The translations under genes and the position numbers were made by a program. Below the pieces are notes generated by a model that was given only the letters and a program-made list of their open reading frames with translations, searched no databases and was not told where the DNA came from. 64,000 nucleotides of DNA from Gorsachius magnificus (lineage: Eukaryota > Chordata > Aves > Pelecaniformes > Ardeidae), in assembly GCA_034008185.1 (NCBI GenBank), contig CM067081.1, positions 188,807,510-188,871,509 on the forward strand. Direction: 5' to 3'. Positions 49,940-63,600 of the stretch are shown here, in pieces (the first letter of the stretch is position 1; every line of letters starts with the position of its first letter).

Positions 49940-50390
49940 TTTCTTAAGACTCCGTCTTCTCCCCAGCTGAGTTGAGCTTACTGGAGGAGCAGAATCTGTC
50001 TGGACGGGACCCCCCTGCTCCCCGGCCCCACTCTCATGCTCTCAGCACACAATGCTGTGCTGAGTGGGGACCCGCTGGCGTTTGCAATTCGTGGCTGCTC
50101 CATGCTGCTCCATCACTTTTCTGGGGAGAAGGAGACATCTGCAGGGCTGGGTGGAGGTTGGGACCCCAGCTCTTGCCCTCTGAGCCGGCTGGAGCCAGGG
50201 GGGTGATGCAGGCAGGGCTGAAGTGGAGAGGAAAGGGCAAAGGACTGGAGGCAGAGGGACCGGAGAACCAAGCAGCACAGTGCTGGCTTGCGCAAGGCCA
50301 CGAAATGCAATGCAGGGCAGTGCATGGGGCTATTACTGGCCAGTGTCAGGGCAGTTTTGCTGTTCAGCTTTGTTTTATGTGTAAGGACAT
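49940..50390. other. Isolated GC-rich block with long chance frames on both strands
   Basis: Composition rises sharply here compared with both flanks. The plus-strand frame at 49972-50397 is 141 codons long, among the longest in the window, but three minus-strand frames of 68-104 codons overlap it, as expected where GC-rich sequence has few stops. A perfect 9-bp inverted repeat CTCAGCACA / TGTGCTGAG with a 6-nt loop is at 50041-50064. No domain, signal peptide or splice signals support coding. CpGs are few, so it is not a typical CpG island. Confidence 0.4.
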
Positions 50391-52479
50391 AGTCTAAATG
50401 AAGATATTTGGATACATTTAGGATCAAGATGCTTCCATGTAGATAGTATGTCGCCTGTTGCTAACATCTGTCTGGTGCAAATGGAAACACAATCTGCTCA
50501 TTTCATGGAGATCGTCATATTCATGAACTAAGAGGAGCTTTTGGACATTTGCTGATTCTAAATTTGACTGTGGTAGAAGGTTAAATCTTGAGAATGCTAT
50601 CATGTGTTGGTCCATCTTGTTCTCAGTTATTTTTATGACAAGGCAATATGTGGTAATTACATATTATTATTTTTTGATAATAGTTTTAAAGTATTTTGTC
50701 AAAATGCTTATTAAATCTCTGTATGTGGAAGTGTGTTTCCCTCACATAAAGAAGTGTCTTTCTTTAAAAATTGCAGATGAGGTGCATTTGATGAAGTAAA
50801 CCCCTTTTAACTATATCAAAATATTGTCTCAGTGGCAAGCAGTGTGCATTTTGAACTTCAGTAAATGTTCTTCCTCATCCATGTAGCTTAAAATCTACCA
50901 AGTGGGAGCTCTTGTATTTCATTGCTGGCTGTTCTTCCCTTTTTTGGCTTAGTCATTTAGTGGCTCTATTTCTGCACTTTTGCAACATTTTTCAACAGGA
51001 AGGAACTTACTCTAGAAAACCCTTGTTTTAAGTTTAAGTTTAAGAAGGTGAATGTCTCAGGCCTCCATTATATATTTTTTTTTAAAGGATCTTTTGTTTA
51101 GCTACTTAAGTTTTAAACTCTATGATCAATATCATTACTTTTCACTCTCATTAATCTTTCAAATTAAGATGTCATATTTGTTTGTCTTATCTCAAAAATT
51201 GTATTTGTTTCTGGAAATTCTCGGCCTTATTTTTGTAAAGTATCACTTGGGTCTGCCTTGTTCTTTTTTTTTGAATATTTTTTTTTGATGTGTTTTGATT
51301 TATTTATTAATCTTTACCTGCACACTAACAAAGTCATCCCTGCAGTCGTTACTTAATTTGTTAATCCATTACGCTGACTTTGTCCAGAAACATGAAATGT
51401 GTCCGCAGTCATTATTTGTTGTAATAAACAAATTGATTAAATAAAAATTCCAGCTAAGAGTCTGTGAAATAGTAAAAAAAATTTGTATGTTTATATAAAG
51501 GCAGAAAATTGTTGTTCCCTGCTCAAAACTTACTGAATGTACAAAAAATATCAAACGGCATATTTAGAAGATTCTGTCTTAACATGTGTTGTTACAGGCA
51601 TGCTCAGTGATGAGGAAACTTTTTGAGCTGTTTTCATAACACAGAAGAATATATAGGGAGCTAAGTAAAACAGCTGTGATACAGACTCACAGTAAGATTG
51701 CAGGATTAATAACCGTAGACTGAAGTTCAGTCCCTTCTGAAATTGTGTGAGTGAGTGATGTGTGTGTGTGTGTGAATGCTTGTGTGTGTGTGCTTAAAAC
51801 TGTAAGGCTTTATTTATTTATTTCACTTTCTTTTCTTTTCTGCTTTTCATATAGAAAATAAAAAAAGACCCTTTGGACTTGAAGCAAAGACCCCAAGCAG
51901 CATTCTTATTTGCCTCACTCAGAGTCCCTACTGTATTTATTTTCCTGAAGCTTTTTTCCTTCCTTTCTTTTTTTAATAAACACTTATAGAACTATATTGC
52001 TTGAAGTTGCTATCCAGCCGAAATACCTGTGAAAAGCTTACCTGCCTTGAGTACCTATGTTCCCTTGCTCCTCTGTTCATTTCTTCCCTGCTTTTTTTGT
52101 AGTGTTATGTTTTCCCCTTCCTATAATCTTCTCTATATTTCTAGAAAAACATTGTCTTGAAGCCTCTGATCAGCTTCATTTATTATGCAGTTATAGGTAA
52201 TGTGGCGACCCGATAGGAGATAGTGGCTGAATTGTGGGCCAAGTTCAGTGTGGAACACTAATACTCTTGCCAGGAACAAAAAGATGCCATCAGGAAGTCA
52301 TACTCGGGAAGAGTCATGAAATAGCTCAGCTCTGACTCTCTTATCAGTTTTGATACTGTGTGAATTGGCTACTGATAGCCAAAAAAAAAGAAGATTGAAA
52401 CTCCATGTGATTGACAAGGAGAGTGGATCAAAGGCAGTGTTATGTGGCGTGTGAGATGGGAAGTCTACTGTCTGCCATA
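50391..52479. other. Noncoding stretch with a (TG)n microsatellite
   Basis: AT-rich sequence with no recognised gene. It includes the (TG)n tract at 51745-51792 and pyrimidine-rich text at 51940-52150 that I could not assign. Confidence 0.4.
51745..51792 (+). repeat. Interrupted (TG)n microsatellite
   Basis: Two TG runs (about 51760-51774 and 51781-51792) are separated by 'aatgct' and preceded by three GTGA units. It is a plain dinucleotide repeat. Confidence 0.9.
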
Positions 52480-52840
52480 TAGAATCATAGAATGTTTTGG
52501 GTTGGAAGGGACCCCTAGAGGTCATCTAACCCAACCCCCCTGCAGTGAGCAGGGACACTGCTAACCAGATCAGGTTGCTCAGAGCCCTGTCCAACCTGGT
52601 CTTGAATGTTTCCAGGGATGGGGCCTCCACCACCTCTCTGGGCAACCTGTTCCAGTGTTTCACCACCCTCATTGTAAAGAATTTCTTCCTTATATCCAGT
52701 CTAAACCTACCCTGGTTTAGTTTAAAGTCATTACCCCTTGTCCTGTCACAGCTACTAAAAAGATTGTCCCCATCTTTCCTATAGGCCCCCTTTAAGTACT
52801 GGAAGGCCGCAATCAGGTCTCCCCGCAGCCTTCTCTTCAA
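52480..52840 (-). mobile_element. Young CR1 LINE 3' fragment with ORF2 end, minus strand
   Basis: The plus strand opens with 'tagaatcatagaatgttttg' and 'ggttggaagggacccctag', the reverse complement of the avian CR1 3' end. A minus-strand frame of 104 codons (52526-52840) is still open and carries the ORF2 C-terminal block, including [17 protein letters not shown] near its start and [19 protein letters not shown] further on. An intact reading frame over about 315 bp and close similarity to the copy at 45.1 kb indicate a recent insertion for this window. It is 5' truncated, so it cannot be autonomous. The 5' boundary near 52840 is where similarity to CR1 stops ('ttctcttcaagaag'). Confidence 0.96.
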
Positions 52841-55397
52841 GAAGAGAATATAGGTCCAGTTGAAAGGTGGGAGGATGAAATTGCACCTTTCAGGGTTGAA
52901 GGTTTATAGAAGCATAGCTTTAAAGTGTAGGTTACGTGGGAAGTGTTACAAGGGCAGACAAGATTTAATCCTGAAAAAGGCCATCAGCTAGGGAGTAACT
53001 GTTCTGCATAGGAAAGCTTCAGATTGCTCTTCTGCAAATATTGTCTGAATAGCTGCCAGCAACCAAGACCAATCATTGCACCGGTGTTTTGAAGTGGGAG
53101 TAAAAATAGATGTGGATGCCTGCCTGCAACTGAGACCTTTTTATCAGATTTTTTTGCACATAGTTTTTACTGGCGACAAGTGTGGTTGTGGGTATTTGCC
53201 AATGTTACTGAAGCCAGTAGCCTCAACCAGCTGGGTTTTACCTAATCGAAGTCTCACACAGCCTATGGGGGTGCCTTTTGGTTCCCTGTCCAGGCATGGC
53301 GTAGAGAGCAGGAGGCAGTGATAGAAGCTGTAACTCTATCATCTATAATGCTTAGGTAAAAACTACGACTATCCATTTTATTCCATTTTTCAAGTGTGAA
53401 AATGTGACCTCCTTACAATTCCTCAGAATAATAAAAATCACAAAATTATTAGAAAAAAATGTTGCAAATGTCCATTTAGTCCTTATTTTTCATTCTTTTG
53501 GTTTTTTTTAAAATGCTTTTAGTTGTTAGTCTGTTCTCCATACATTGATACCCTTGAAAATGCTTTTATACCATTAGTCTTTCTCTCTAGCTCTCTTTTT
53601 CCCAGCAAGCCATATTAATACTGCCTTTTGCATCCTCACCTCTTTCTTTATTCTCTTTGAAGAGAAACTGATTGTCATTCGGATGACAAATGATCTGTGC
53701 CATCAGTCAGTTTTCAGTTGTGTGTTTTCCTGTCTTCAGTAAGCTCAACTCCTTTTTGTTAATTTTTTTTTTTAATTCCTGCAGTCTATTTTTTTTTGCC
53801 GTATCTCTGAAGATCCCTGATTTCATTGGTCTTCAAAATCTTTTAAAATGTCGATACATAATTTTGCCATAGAACCTGTGATCCTTTACCCTAAGATGAG
53901 TTTGTAGCATCAGTGTTGACAATAGGACTGTGTCCTACTTCCCTTCATGTATTTTGTGAGTTACCTTTTTGAATGGCTTTTTTTTCTGTAAAACTTCAAA
54001 ATTAAAATATTTTTTATTTCATTTTGAAGTTTTTACAGGTTATTGTAATATCTTTCCTGTATTTGTATTTGTAGCTATGCATGTTCTCTATAAAATAATA
54101 TTTTAAAATTAAATAGCTTGGGTTTAAACAAAATCCCAAAAGAATCTAAGATTCCTATGCACACCTGTATGTTGTCTATTTAAAACTGATTAAAAAAATC
54201 TCCGTACTCTTAGAAGACTATCAAACAAATTTCCATTCTAACTTAAAGCTATATGTCAGTACAGTGTGCCACGATGAAATTACACTGACAGAGTGATCAG
54301 AAGTGACTGATGTGTTGGGGAAAGCAGACAGTTTCGAAGAGCTCTGTAAAGCTGTAAATATTTCATATTGTTCTTTGCCAGATATTATTTCAAAAGCTGA
54401 CATCTGCATTTTTAATGTGTTTGGTTAGGGTCTAATGGTACGTCAAGTCCTGATTAATTGAACTGACTTTATGTTGCAGGTACATAAAGATTAAGACTGT
54501 GGAGATTCCACCCCAAATTTTACAGGACGCATTTTTAGCCAGATACTATTTTAAGCTAGGCTGATGAAAGCATTACTGGTTACCCAAACACATTTGTTTA
54601 TGTACCAGATGTGAGGTTTGTAATGCAGATGAAAAACGTGTTTTTACTGGTTTGATGCTGAATACCAGAACACCTGTTTAAGTAGCTGAGTTATCAGATG
54701 TGCATGGAAGACCTGTGTTTTTAATATTTCTGCCTTTGTGGAGGTATTTGACAGGGAAAACATATCCTAATGGAGATCCTTGAATACTGCAACAGTGTTT
54801 CGGTGGAGGACTACTAAATAAAATTGGTGATCAAAGTAGGAAGCAGGGCATTTGCGACTGCTGGGCGAACTGTGCAAAAATGGGGGAAGCATAGGTTCTA
54901 ACTTTTCAGCATTCCTTCTGCCTTCCTTCTGCCCTGCCATCACTACTCGCTGGAGAATCTTCTAAAGGTGGCATCGATACACTCTTTGCTAGTGTAAAAT
55001 TCATTCTGCATCATGTGCTGTTCTGGGCACACCTACAAGCAGCATTGCTGACGCTGGGTTGTGATGGCCTAGCAGAGAATAAAACAAAAGCTCATACTAT
55101 CAGAGATAATAAGCAGATGGTTTTCTGTGCTGGAAGCAGTAAACACATTGCTTGTTCTGTGAAGATAATTTTCTGTGGGGTTTTTTTTTTTGGTTTTTAT
55201 CATCTTTTTTTTTTTTTTTTTAAATAAAGATGCCACAGGACAGAAGCATAAAGATCAAAAGTCTCATATTAACAGAGATGTGAAGGAAGTATTTTATTGC
55301 CTTCTCAACTTTTTAAAAGAAAACACAGCTTCAGTAGTTTCTATTACAAAGTGTCTATTTACAAGGAAAACCAGCGTATTCTCGCAACCTGAATTCT

Positions 55398-55620
55398 AGG
55401 TGCCTACGCTAGCAGGCTAGTATACATAAAATCTGTTAATAGTCCCTGGAGAGAGACAGGCTCCTACAAAAAGCAATTCAGGCAGGGTTCTGTGGGGTTC
55501 TGCAGGGCTCTGTGGCAAGTCTCTTCCGGGTCTTCAGAAATGTCTTTTTCTTTCCCTCCATTGACTGTTTAGAGGCTTCTGTTGCTTAGTGTCATTTGGG
55601 GACCTAAACTGGTCTGAACT
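55398..55620. repeat. Possible old DNA-element remnant with TAGGTGCCTA ends (tentative)
   Basis: The left edge reads 'ctaggtgcctacg' and about 200 bp later 'ggggacctaaact' reads as an imperfect inverted counterpart. The left edge resembles the outer end of the foldback element at 14485 (TAGGTGTTAC). Inside is a short imperfect tandem array 'ggttctgtgg / ggttctgcag / ggctctgtgg'. The match between ends is only about 10 bp, so this could be coincidence. Confidence 0.25.
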
Positions 55621-58600
55621 GGTTCTCGATACGTTGCAGGTGCCTTCAGATTAGGATGACAGAGATTCATCACTAGAGTCACTGGAGTCACTTTTAGTCC
55701 GATGTCATTGCAAACTGGACCGATGATCCTAGTTTGTGCTGGTTAATATTTGTGAATATACTTGGTGCTTTGAATATCTTGAAAAGAATTGGGAAACAAC
55801 TTTGCATTTCATGATTTCAACACAATTTTAGGTATGCTGGGATTATTGATTGAGAACAGACACTTGGCATTTTTGCGACCTTGGCCAATATAATGTTTAT
55901 ATCAATTCATATTGTCTACTTGGAGTTGTAAAGCAGGAATTTACTGTAGAATTTTATAGAAATTCTCCCTGGCTGGACTTGGAAAATAGCAGGAAATGAG
56001 GGGTAGAACTAAACCACTGTCCCCCATGCTCCAGGACATGGACACCTCACTGTAGTATTTTTATCAGATTCTGGGTCTTACTGAAATAAGTGTTTCAGAA
56101 GTGTGAACCTATAATTCCTATCCAAATTTTGTATTAGTTCCAAAAAGATGCTGCACATGTCCATAAATATTCTGCTGAGCTGAATGTGGACAGTTTTGAA
56201 CAGTGAGATTGATTGTTACTGAAAAAAGAAGTGCTATATGGAGGGTCTGAGCAATCTCTGCGAGGTTTCGATTGCAGGTCAGCCTTTCTTTTTTCCACCC
56301 AAATTAATGTTCTTAGCATGTAAATGGGCACCAAGTCTAATGCCCGGCTGAGACTGAACCGTTGTGTCTTATGTACTTAGACTTCTGATCCTACATACTG
56401 CTTTCACAATTTAAGGGCCTAAGAAAGCATGATAGAATTACCACTATTTGAATAGCACCACGGAGTGACTGGGTGTGATTCTGGCATCTGGCTTTTCGGC
56501 GTAATTTACAAAAGTTTTGAATTGCTGTCAAAATTTTCAAATATTGATAAATACCATTAGTGTTTATGAACTGTTCATAAATAATTATGGTAAAAGGAGG
56601 ACTTTAATTTAACTGTCTTTATTTAAATATGTTAAGTGTTAAATAAAATGAAGTGAGCACCAGAATTCTAAAAAAACGCTTTAAACAGTTAACAGATTTT
56701 TTTGCCACTTTATGCCGATAAAGGATCTTGGTCTGAGGTCCAACCTAATCCTCCAAACGGATCTGCTTTCCAGGCCATGGTGCCCTCAGGTGCCTTGCTC
56801 TCACACCTTCTTGTGGTGTTTTTTTCTTCAGTACAGTGCTCAGATAGGGTTTATTATGCCCTTTACCTAACTGCTCTCTATATTGTGCAGACTGCATCTT
56901 AGTACTTGTACTATTTCCCTTCTATTTTCACATCCTGCATGCTCATACTGTAGCATAAGGAGATAATTGAACTCATGTTGCACCACGTTTTGTGTGCAGC
57001 CTTTTCTAAATGCTTTGTGTGCCTCTTCTGTTGAGATAAGTCTCAATTTTCTTCCTCCCTAATGACTACATTGAGGATTTGCTAAGAGTGCGGTGACAAT
57101 GCACGTGAAAGAGCTCTCAGTATCTGACTGATGACACTTGAGCAGCTAATTGCTCATAGAATTTTACTTCATGAAACAGTTCATACACCTGTTTCTCTCA
57201 GTGCATTACTTTGGAAATCTATGTGGTGAGTGAAGCTTTGCCAAAATGCACGAGAGATATTCCAAAAACCGCAAGTGTAATTGGAATTTAAAAGGATCTG
57301 CTCTGAATGGTTCCTTTTTCTCCCACTGTAAATTGTACCAGTAGTAGATATTACTGACAGAATGTGTTTATGAAATTTCTTAAGTTTTTACATTATTTTG
57401 CTTCATTTGTCATTCTGAAAGATAGTTTTTGCTTTCGTTGAAAATGACAGATGAAATTACTTACTTAAAAAATCACGACTATTGTGAAATCCTGTGGAAT
57501 TATGAAATGAGTTGAGTTTTTGAAAGGATCCTGAGGTTCAGTGTGGTGAGTTACTTCATGAGAGAAGAAAGGAAAGGAAAGGATAAGGCAAAAAAGCAGT
57601 CCAACAGAAGTTTAGAAAATACCATGCATCTGAGAGACTCTTTTTCTGATAATTTCAAATTGATCTCATATAATTTTAGCATTCCTTGGATGTGAAAAGA
57701 TAATGCAGTAACCACACTTGTTCCAGTATGGGTTTATGTAGCTCAGTGGATACTCTAGCTCACATAACTATTTTGCAACACAGTATGCTGACCTGAGGGT
57801 TACAGAGATTTGTGGGGCAGTACCATTTGCCATAGCAGTATTTTTTTATTTCATCAGAGGTATTTATGAGAGGTCTTTATATTCTGGTCCTATTGCTGCC
57901 ACTCTTCCCACTCTCCTTAGTCTGTCATATTGTTGCTGGTTTCCACTTGAGACAACAGTTGCAGAAGTGAGAACACACTTGGGTGTAGTGGGAGAAATAT
58001 AATGGACTGATTTTGCTACTGTAAGGAAGGAATGGAAGAAAATGGAAGGAAATATGCAGGCGGGAGTATGTGATTGGATTACCCGGTCTGTTTCCATCAG
58101 AATTCTAGATTAAACTTTTGAGCTTTACTGACTTTTACAGCATGTGCAGAGTGGTAGTCCCAGGAATAAAACAGGTCACAAAAAAAAATAAAAAGGGAGT
58201 CTAAAAGCTGGTGTAATTATAGCTCACCTACTTGAAGCTTTAGTGATTTGGAAAACCTGTTTTGATGCCTATACTAATGATGCATCAAAATACTTAAACA
58301 AATGTTGCATGAAACATAGTGAAACAGAATGATTTTCTAGCACAGCAACTCTTAACTCTACCAATTTCTGTACAAATGCATCACGTAACCTCCAGAAATT
58401 CATCTGGCTTCTCCCTGAATGTCTTGTTAGCTCCTTCCGTGACAGTCCTCTCCCTCCTCCACCACAGTAGCTTACAGATTTAGAAGTTTCTGTTCTTCCT
58501 CTGCAGGTGTAGGAAAAACAGTACACACTTCTAAAAGGTGATGTGGACAGACAGCGACAACGTTAATGGGTGGTAACCTGAAACCTATAATTCTTTCCAA

Positions 58601-58882
58601 ACCAGTGAAAAATGTGAACTATTTCAAAAATGGAAAGGGGTTTGTTCTGGCACAAAAAGTGTGAAGGGAGAAAAAAGGAAGTTTAGGAAGTGTCCAACCA
58701 ACATGCTCTTCAATAGCGTCATTTTGAGTGCCAGCTCCTTGAGCAGTTCCCCTGTTGCCAGATGATGAGGCTAGTTTGTAATGGACTGAAGGAGATGTCT
58801 TCCTACCACTGTATTTAGTGAAGGTTGTAGACTTAGAGTGTAGCAAAGATTTGAGTGAGCTAAAACAGATGAGGTATATTTG

Positions 58883-58951
58883 TGTCTCCCCCCTCACCTC
58901 CCATTATCTTCCTCCCCCTCTCTCTCTTTCCTTCCCTCTCTTTTTTTCACC
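58883..58951 (+). repeat. Pyrimidine-rich (CT) low-complexity tract
   Basis: About 69 bases are almost all C and T on the plus strand, with CTCTCT units and a T run at the end. It is low-complexity sequence. Confidence 0.85.
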
Positions 58952-59509
58952 AGCATAGAAAGACCGTATTGGGATAAGAATATCAGTAATGCTTTTGACA
59001 TTTCTGGCTAGTCTAATCTACAGACTTTTTGGAGCGTCCCAAGAAAAGTTGCTGAAGTAGTAGAAAAGAAAGGCTGCTGTCTTGCCAGTGAATACACCAC
59101 ATGAATCAGTAGGTCTTTCCCATGTTTATGTGCTGCGTTTTTATTTACCACTAAGCAAATAGATAATGTTTTCCTTATTGTGGAATCATATTTCCTTTAA
59201 AAGAAACATGCTTATATGTAGCATATTTCTTTTTTCATGGTTGTAATTTCTTATTCTTTTGTGCTGTCCTCTTTATTGAGGACTCAGAGGAATTAAGAGC
59301 TAAAATATATTTAATCAATATACTTTGATAATGAATGTTTTTACATTTCTATATGGAGTGAAGCACAAGTAATGACATATAAAGGATCTTCGTATATGAA
59401 GCTTAATAGACAATGTTATATTATTTGTCCTCATTGTAATTGTATTACATTATCTGTCCTTTCTCTATACATGCTAATCTTGAACCTGAATTTGTGTGAA
59501 TTTGGCCTC

Positions 59510-59550
59510 AGAAATTAGGACTGGAAGGGTTCTTCTGAGTCACTAAGGTT
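59510..59550 (-). mobile_element. Doubtful old CR1 3' end, minus strand
   Basis: The run 'attaggactggaagggttc' followed by 'ttctgagtcactaagg' resembles the reverse-complement CR1 3' end 'aggactggaagggacctc..gaggtcatctag'. Only about 40 bp match and nothing recognisable follows. Confidence 0.3.
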
Positions 59551-60570
59551 GATTTGTACTGTCACAGCTGTAATACTATATTTTTCTTGGCAATTCCTTT
59601 TAAAAAAAATATTTAAAATCATAACTGGATTTAACTTGCATAGCCCTTTTCTTTACGACCAGAAGTCCTGTGGCAGTTTGCGTGAACCTGTGCGAGAGAC
59701 GTTCATCCTGAACCTTCACACTGTTTTCTGTAAATTTAGGAACAGTCATAGTTGGAAGTACATTGCAGTTTTTAGATTAAGGCTTTTACAAATGTTATTG
59801 TCATTGAATGTGAGCTAAATTGAATACTAGATTCCTTTCAAGAATGGATTTGGGAAATTCTGATACATTTGCCAGTTTTTCATATAAGGGCATTGGTTGT
59901 CCAGTCGCTTGTCCTCTGGTATTCATATCAAGCATACATTTTTTTTTGTGGGTATGGCTTAATTTTACTCTTTAATGTCTTTGATATAGTATGGGTAAAA
60001 CTAAGCGGAATTTATCCAACAGGTATGTTCAGCATAGTCTGAGCTTGTTGCAAAGTAAGTATGCCTGCTTTTTGAGAAACCTCTCTTTTTCTAGAGTTAA
60101 AAATGAATGTAACACATTACTTTTAAAATGTTCTTACTGATCCCATTATTCTTTCTGTGCATTTTACAAATAGGATGTGATGTTTTGAGTATGCTTCGGG
60201 CTTCAGTAGTTTGTATAATGTTCTATTTTCTGCAGCAAAAGCATGTCAAGGTGATCTCTGTGGGTGGTTAATATTTTCTGGAGTTTATTCTTCAGCCATG
60301 AAAATATGCAAAACTGGAGAGCTTGGTGGTATGTCATATATTTAGGTATAAAATACTTTTTTTCAATTTTATCTTCGTTGAAAATAACAGGAAAAAAAAT
60401 CACAATTGTAGTAGCATATACTGTTTGTTCATGGGTGAACGCAGCATTTGTCACTCCTGACTTGTGTTTGTGGTTATGCTGGTGAGCAATTCTTGTGGTA
60501 GCTTAGATTTTAATTTTGTGACAGTATAGTGTAAAAGTGTCATATAAATGGAATATTTTTAAGCATAATA

Positions 60571-60627
60571 TTCAAAATCGTAGAAAATCATAGGATGTGG
60601 AGGAAAACCTCTTGAAAATTATCGAAT
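60571..60627 (-). mobile_element. Doubtful old CR1 3' end, minus strand
   Basis: The run 'aaaatcataggatgtggagg' followed by 'aaaacctcttgaaaattatc' resembles the reverse-complement CR1 3' terminus 'aatcatagaa..ttgg..ggaacctcttgaggtcatc'. The match is short and diverged, and the sequence beyond it is not recognisable. Confidence 0.3.
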
Positions 60628-63600
60628 GTTTGCATTTTAGCAGAAATACTCTTGATTTGTTTGACAGCCTTTAGGTGTTATTTTGCTTGTTTTCAAATAT
60701 AAGACCTTTTTAAAACAATTACAGAAAGCAACAATAACATCTCTGTAAAATAAATGTATAAACATTGTAACAGTATTTGAATAGGGAAGAATTATTAGAA
60801 ATCTGATTATTAAAGAACTGAAAGAGGCAAAAGGTGAACATAAGTAATGAATGCTTTCACTACTGTTAGTAGTAGCAAGAGAAAAATGGAGGTGAAAATG
60901 CCAAATATATCCATATACATAAAATGCATTTGATTTATAAAAAAGGAATATTGAAAAAGCTACTGAGCATTTCAGTTACATGCATACTTTTTTTTTCTTT
61001 CAAAACTAAAACAAACGTAAGGAAATTGTTACTAAGAAATAATAATGTGCCTGCATGCTGATTGCCTGCTGATAGCATGTTTAATCATTGCTTCTGTCTG
61101 TCTTCTGTTTTTGTTTCCTTTAGCCTCTGTCTCTGGGAAATTGTATTTCTGCTGTTTGTATAGCATATAGGAGAAGTGAGTCTTTAGTTGTAAATGGGAA
61201 CTCTGAATGTTTTTCAGGTATGTCTTACTAAGGTTATCCTCTCTGGTACAGTGAAAAGATCCAAAAGGTATCTGCAGCAGAGATCTTTTCATATTTCCCT
61301 TGCCATTCCTGGCAGTTTGATTTACCTCATTAAAAGGCTGGAAAAGCCACTCGGAGTACCTCCAAGCTCAGGGTCTTTATTCTCAATGAGAAATTTGTTC
61401 TTTTGGAGCTCAGGCAATTTGCAGAATCTGTGAATCACTTTGGTGCACACCTCTGGGCATCATAAGGAATATCACACTAATGTTCTCCAGCAAGAGGCAA
61501 AGCAAAGTGAGACCTTTACCTTGTAGAAAGAGTTAATCGGGCTGTAGAAGAGCTGCAAATACATCAAAACCAGAGAATATATCTGTGCTCAGCTTTCTGG
61601 TGCTTATCTCTGAGGACATGGCCTGTTTAAAGACACAGTTTTCAGAATCAGAAAGAGGATGCTAAGGACTAGGTCCAGTGTGATACCTTTTTTTTTAAAT
61701 TTTTTTGGTGATCACTCTCTGCACAACCCTTTCACTGCTCAACATAGCAGGGCAACTACATCTTGTATCTTAGCAGAGGCTTGTTCTTGTTCAGCGTTCT
61801 TGTCTCATCCCTTTCTCATACCTTAGGTGGAATGGGAAATTTTGCTAAGCCTACCTACATAGCAGCTCTACTGATACCAGTGCTAGGCAGAGTTGGGGTG
61901 AGGGGCTCGTAGTCTTATGTTGCTAGTCCCAGAATGACGGTAGTAGTTTCTTAAGCACATCTGCCTGTCACAGATCCCTCATCTCTTCCTGCTACTCTTC
62001 GATCTGCTGTGGGAGAAAGTCACTGTAACAACATAGTTAATGCCACAGGAGTCCACAAAACAAGTAACCCTGTGTGAAACAGCTTAAGCTGTTGGCATTA
62101 CAGCGAATGAGCTTTCTGGATACCCTGTTCTTGCAGTCAGGTAGTGTGCTCGTGAGGTGCAGCAGGGTGGGTGACTTGTGTCTGTTTGGAGAGAGCAGCC
62201 ATTGGGCTTATCGTGTTCCATTCAAAGGCTTGGCTGATCTTTCTCCATTCTTTGTGTCTGAAGTTTATATTCAAAAAGAAAAGTAAAATTTCGCTTTGGT
62301 TAGGAATTTGATCTTACCATCGAGTCTTGACTTACTGCCTGTAGCTGGTGTGCTAGCATCCTCACATTCTGTTAGTAACTATGACAGCTTTTATTGGTAG
62401 CTGTCTCATTTTTGTGAGAAGATTGGAGGTATCCGTTACTGACAGGAGATCCCTCCTCCTCTCTCCAATAGTGATGGATTCTCTTGCTCCCCTCATCCCA
62501 TCGGTGTGTCCTGGAGGCAGAGATTTCATTGAGAACTCACCCCAAGTTCCTGTTGATAGTTATGCGCTGCCCAGAAGGCACTTTTTGATTCACTGTAGAA
62601 TACTCCAGCAAAAAACATGACTTCAAAAGTTCTAATTATACTCGATTAGTTGCTTCTCTTTGTACTACAGAAACTTTTATTATTTCTTCTAACATACAGT
62701 AAGTTGCCTTGTTACATCTTCTCCATCTATCTTTAAACTGCCTTTTGTTCAGAGAGACTACACACAGTCCCCGAATACCTCTGATTATGATGGATATTTC
62801 AATGTGTAGCAAGACATTTTTATCATGGAGGGCATAATGGCAGCTGCAGATTTTTGTCAGTATATTATTTAATTTTTTTTCTAATTGCAGAATTCTAATG
62901 ACAGTCAAAAATGGAAAAACAGTATGAGTTAATCTAACAGCACAACTTATTTCAGAAATTTCTGTGTTGCAGACATTTCTGATTTGTGTCGGGGGTTGTA
63001 AAATTTGGGTGCATAATCAAGTTAATAAAAACGCACTTTAGAATTCAATAGATGTGATATATGTTAAAGCTGCTAATCTGTAAATGGCAATGGGTAGTCC
63101 ATTATTTGTACTGGCTGTCTGAAGTTTTTACATTATCTGCAGCTGGAGGGTATTTCCGTTCCATCTAAGTGGTGCTGATAAAGTAGGGTGTCACAAATGG
63201 AGAGGAGGAATATGAAAACAGTAGAAAATATATCTTCCACTTTGCTGATTTTTTTTTTTTTTAAGGAAAAGTATCCTTCAAAAAATTTTATATACCTCAC
63301 TCTTAATGGAAATTCTGAAATTGATAACTTTAGCTACTAAATGAAACCACAATACTGTACTTTCCCTTCATGCAGTAACTAAAATCAGTCAAACAATTCA
63401 AGTCACCTGTTGCTTTTGATTTTCTTCACATAAAACAACATAGGGGGGCACTAGGAACACTAGATTTAAACTTGTGTTGGAATTAACACTTAATACCAAC
63501 TAAAATCCCTCTATTTTACACTTCAATGATTGGAAGAGAAAAAATAGAATTAGCCATAGTAATTTTGGTCAGAGCCTATTGACTTCAGCAATGAAAGAGA

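Noticed and set aside
49972..50397. 141-codon plus-strand frame as a gene
   Set aside because: Overlapping long frames on the other strand show that low stop density from GC-rich composition explains it; no recognisable domain.
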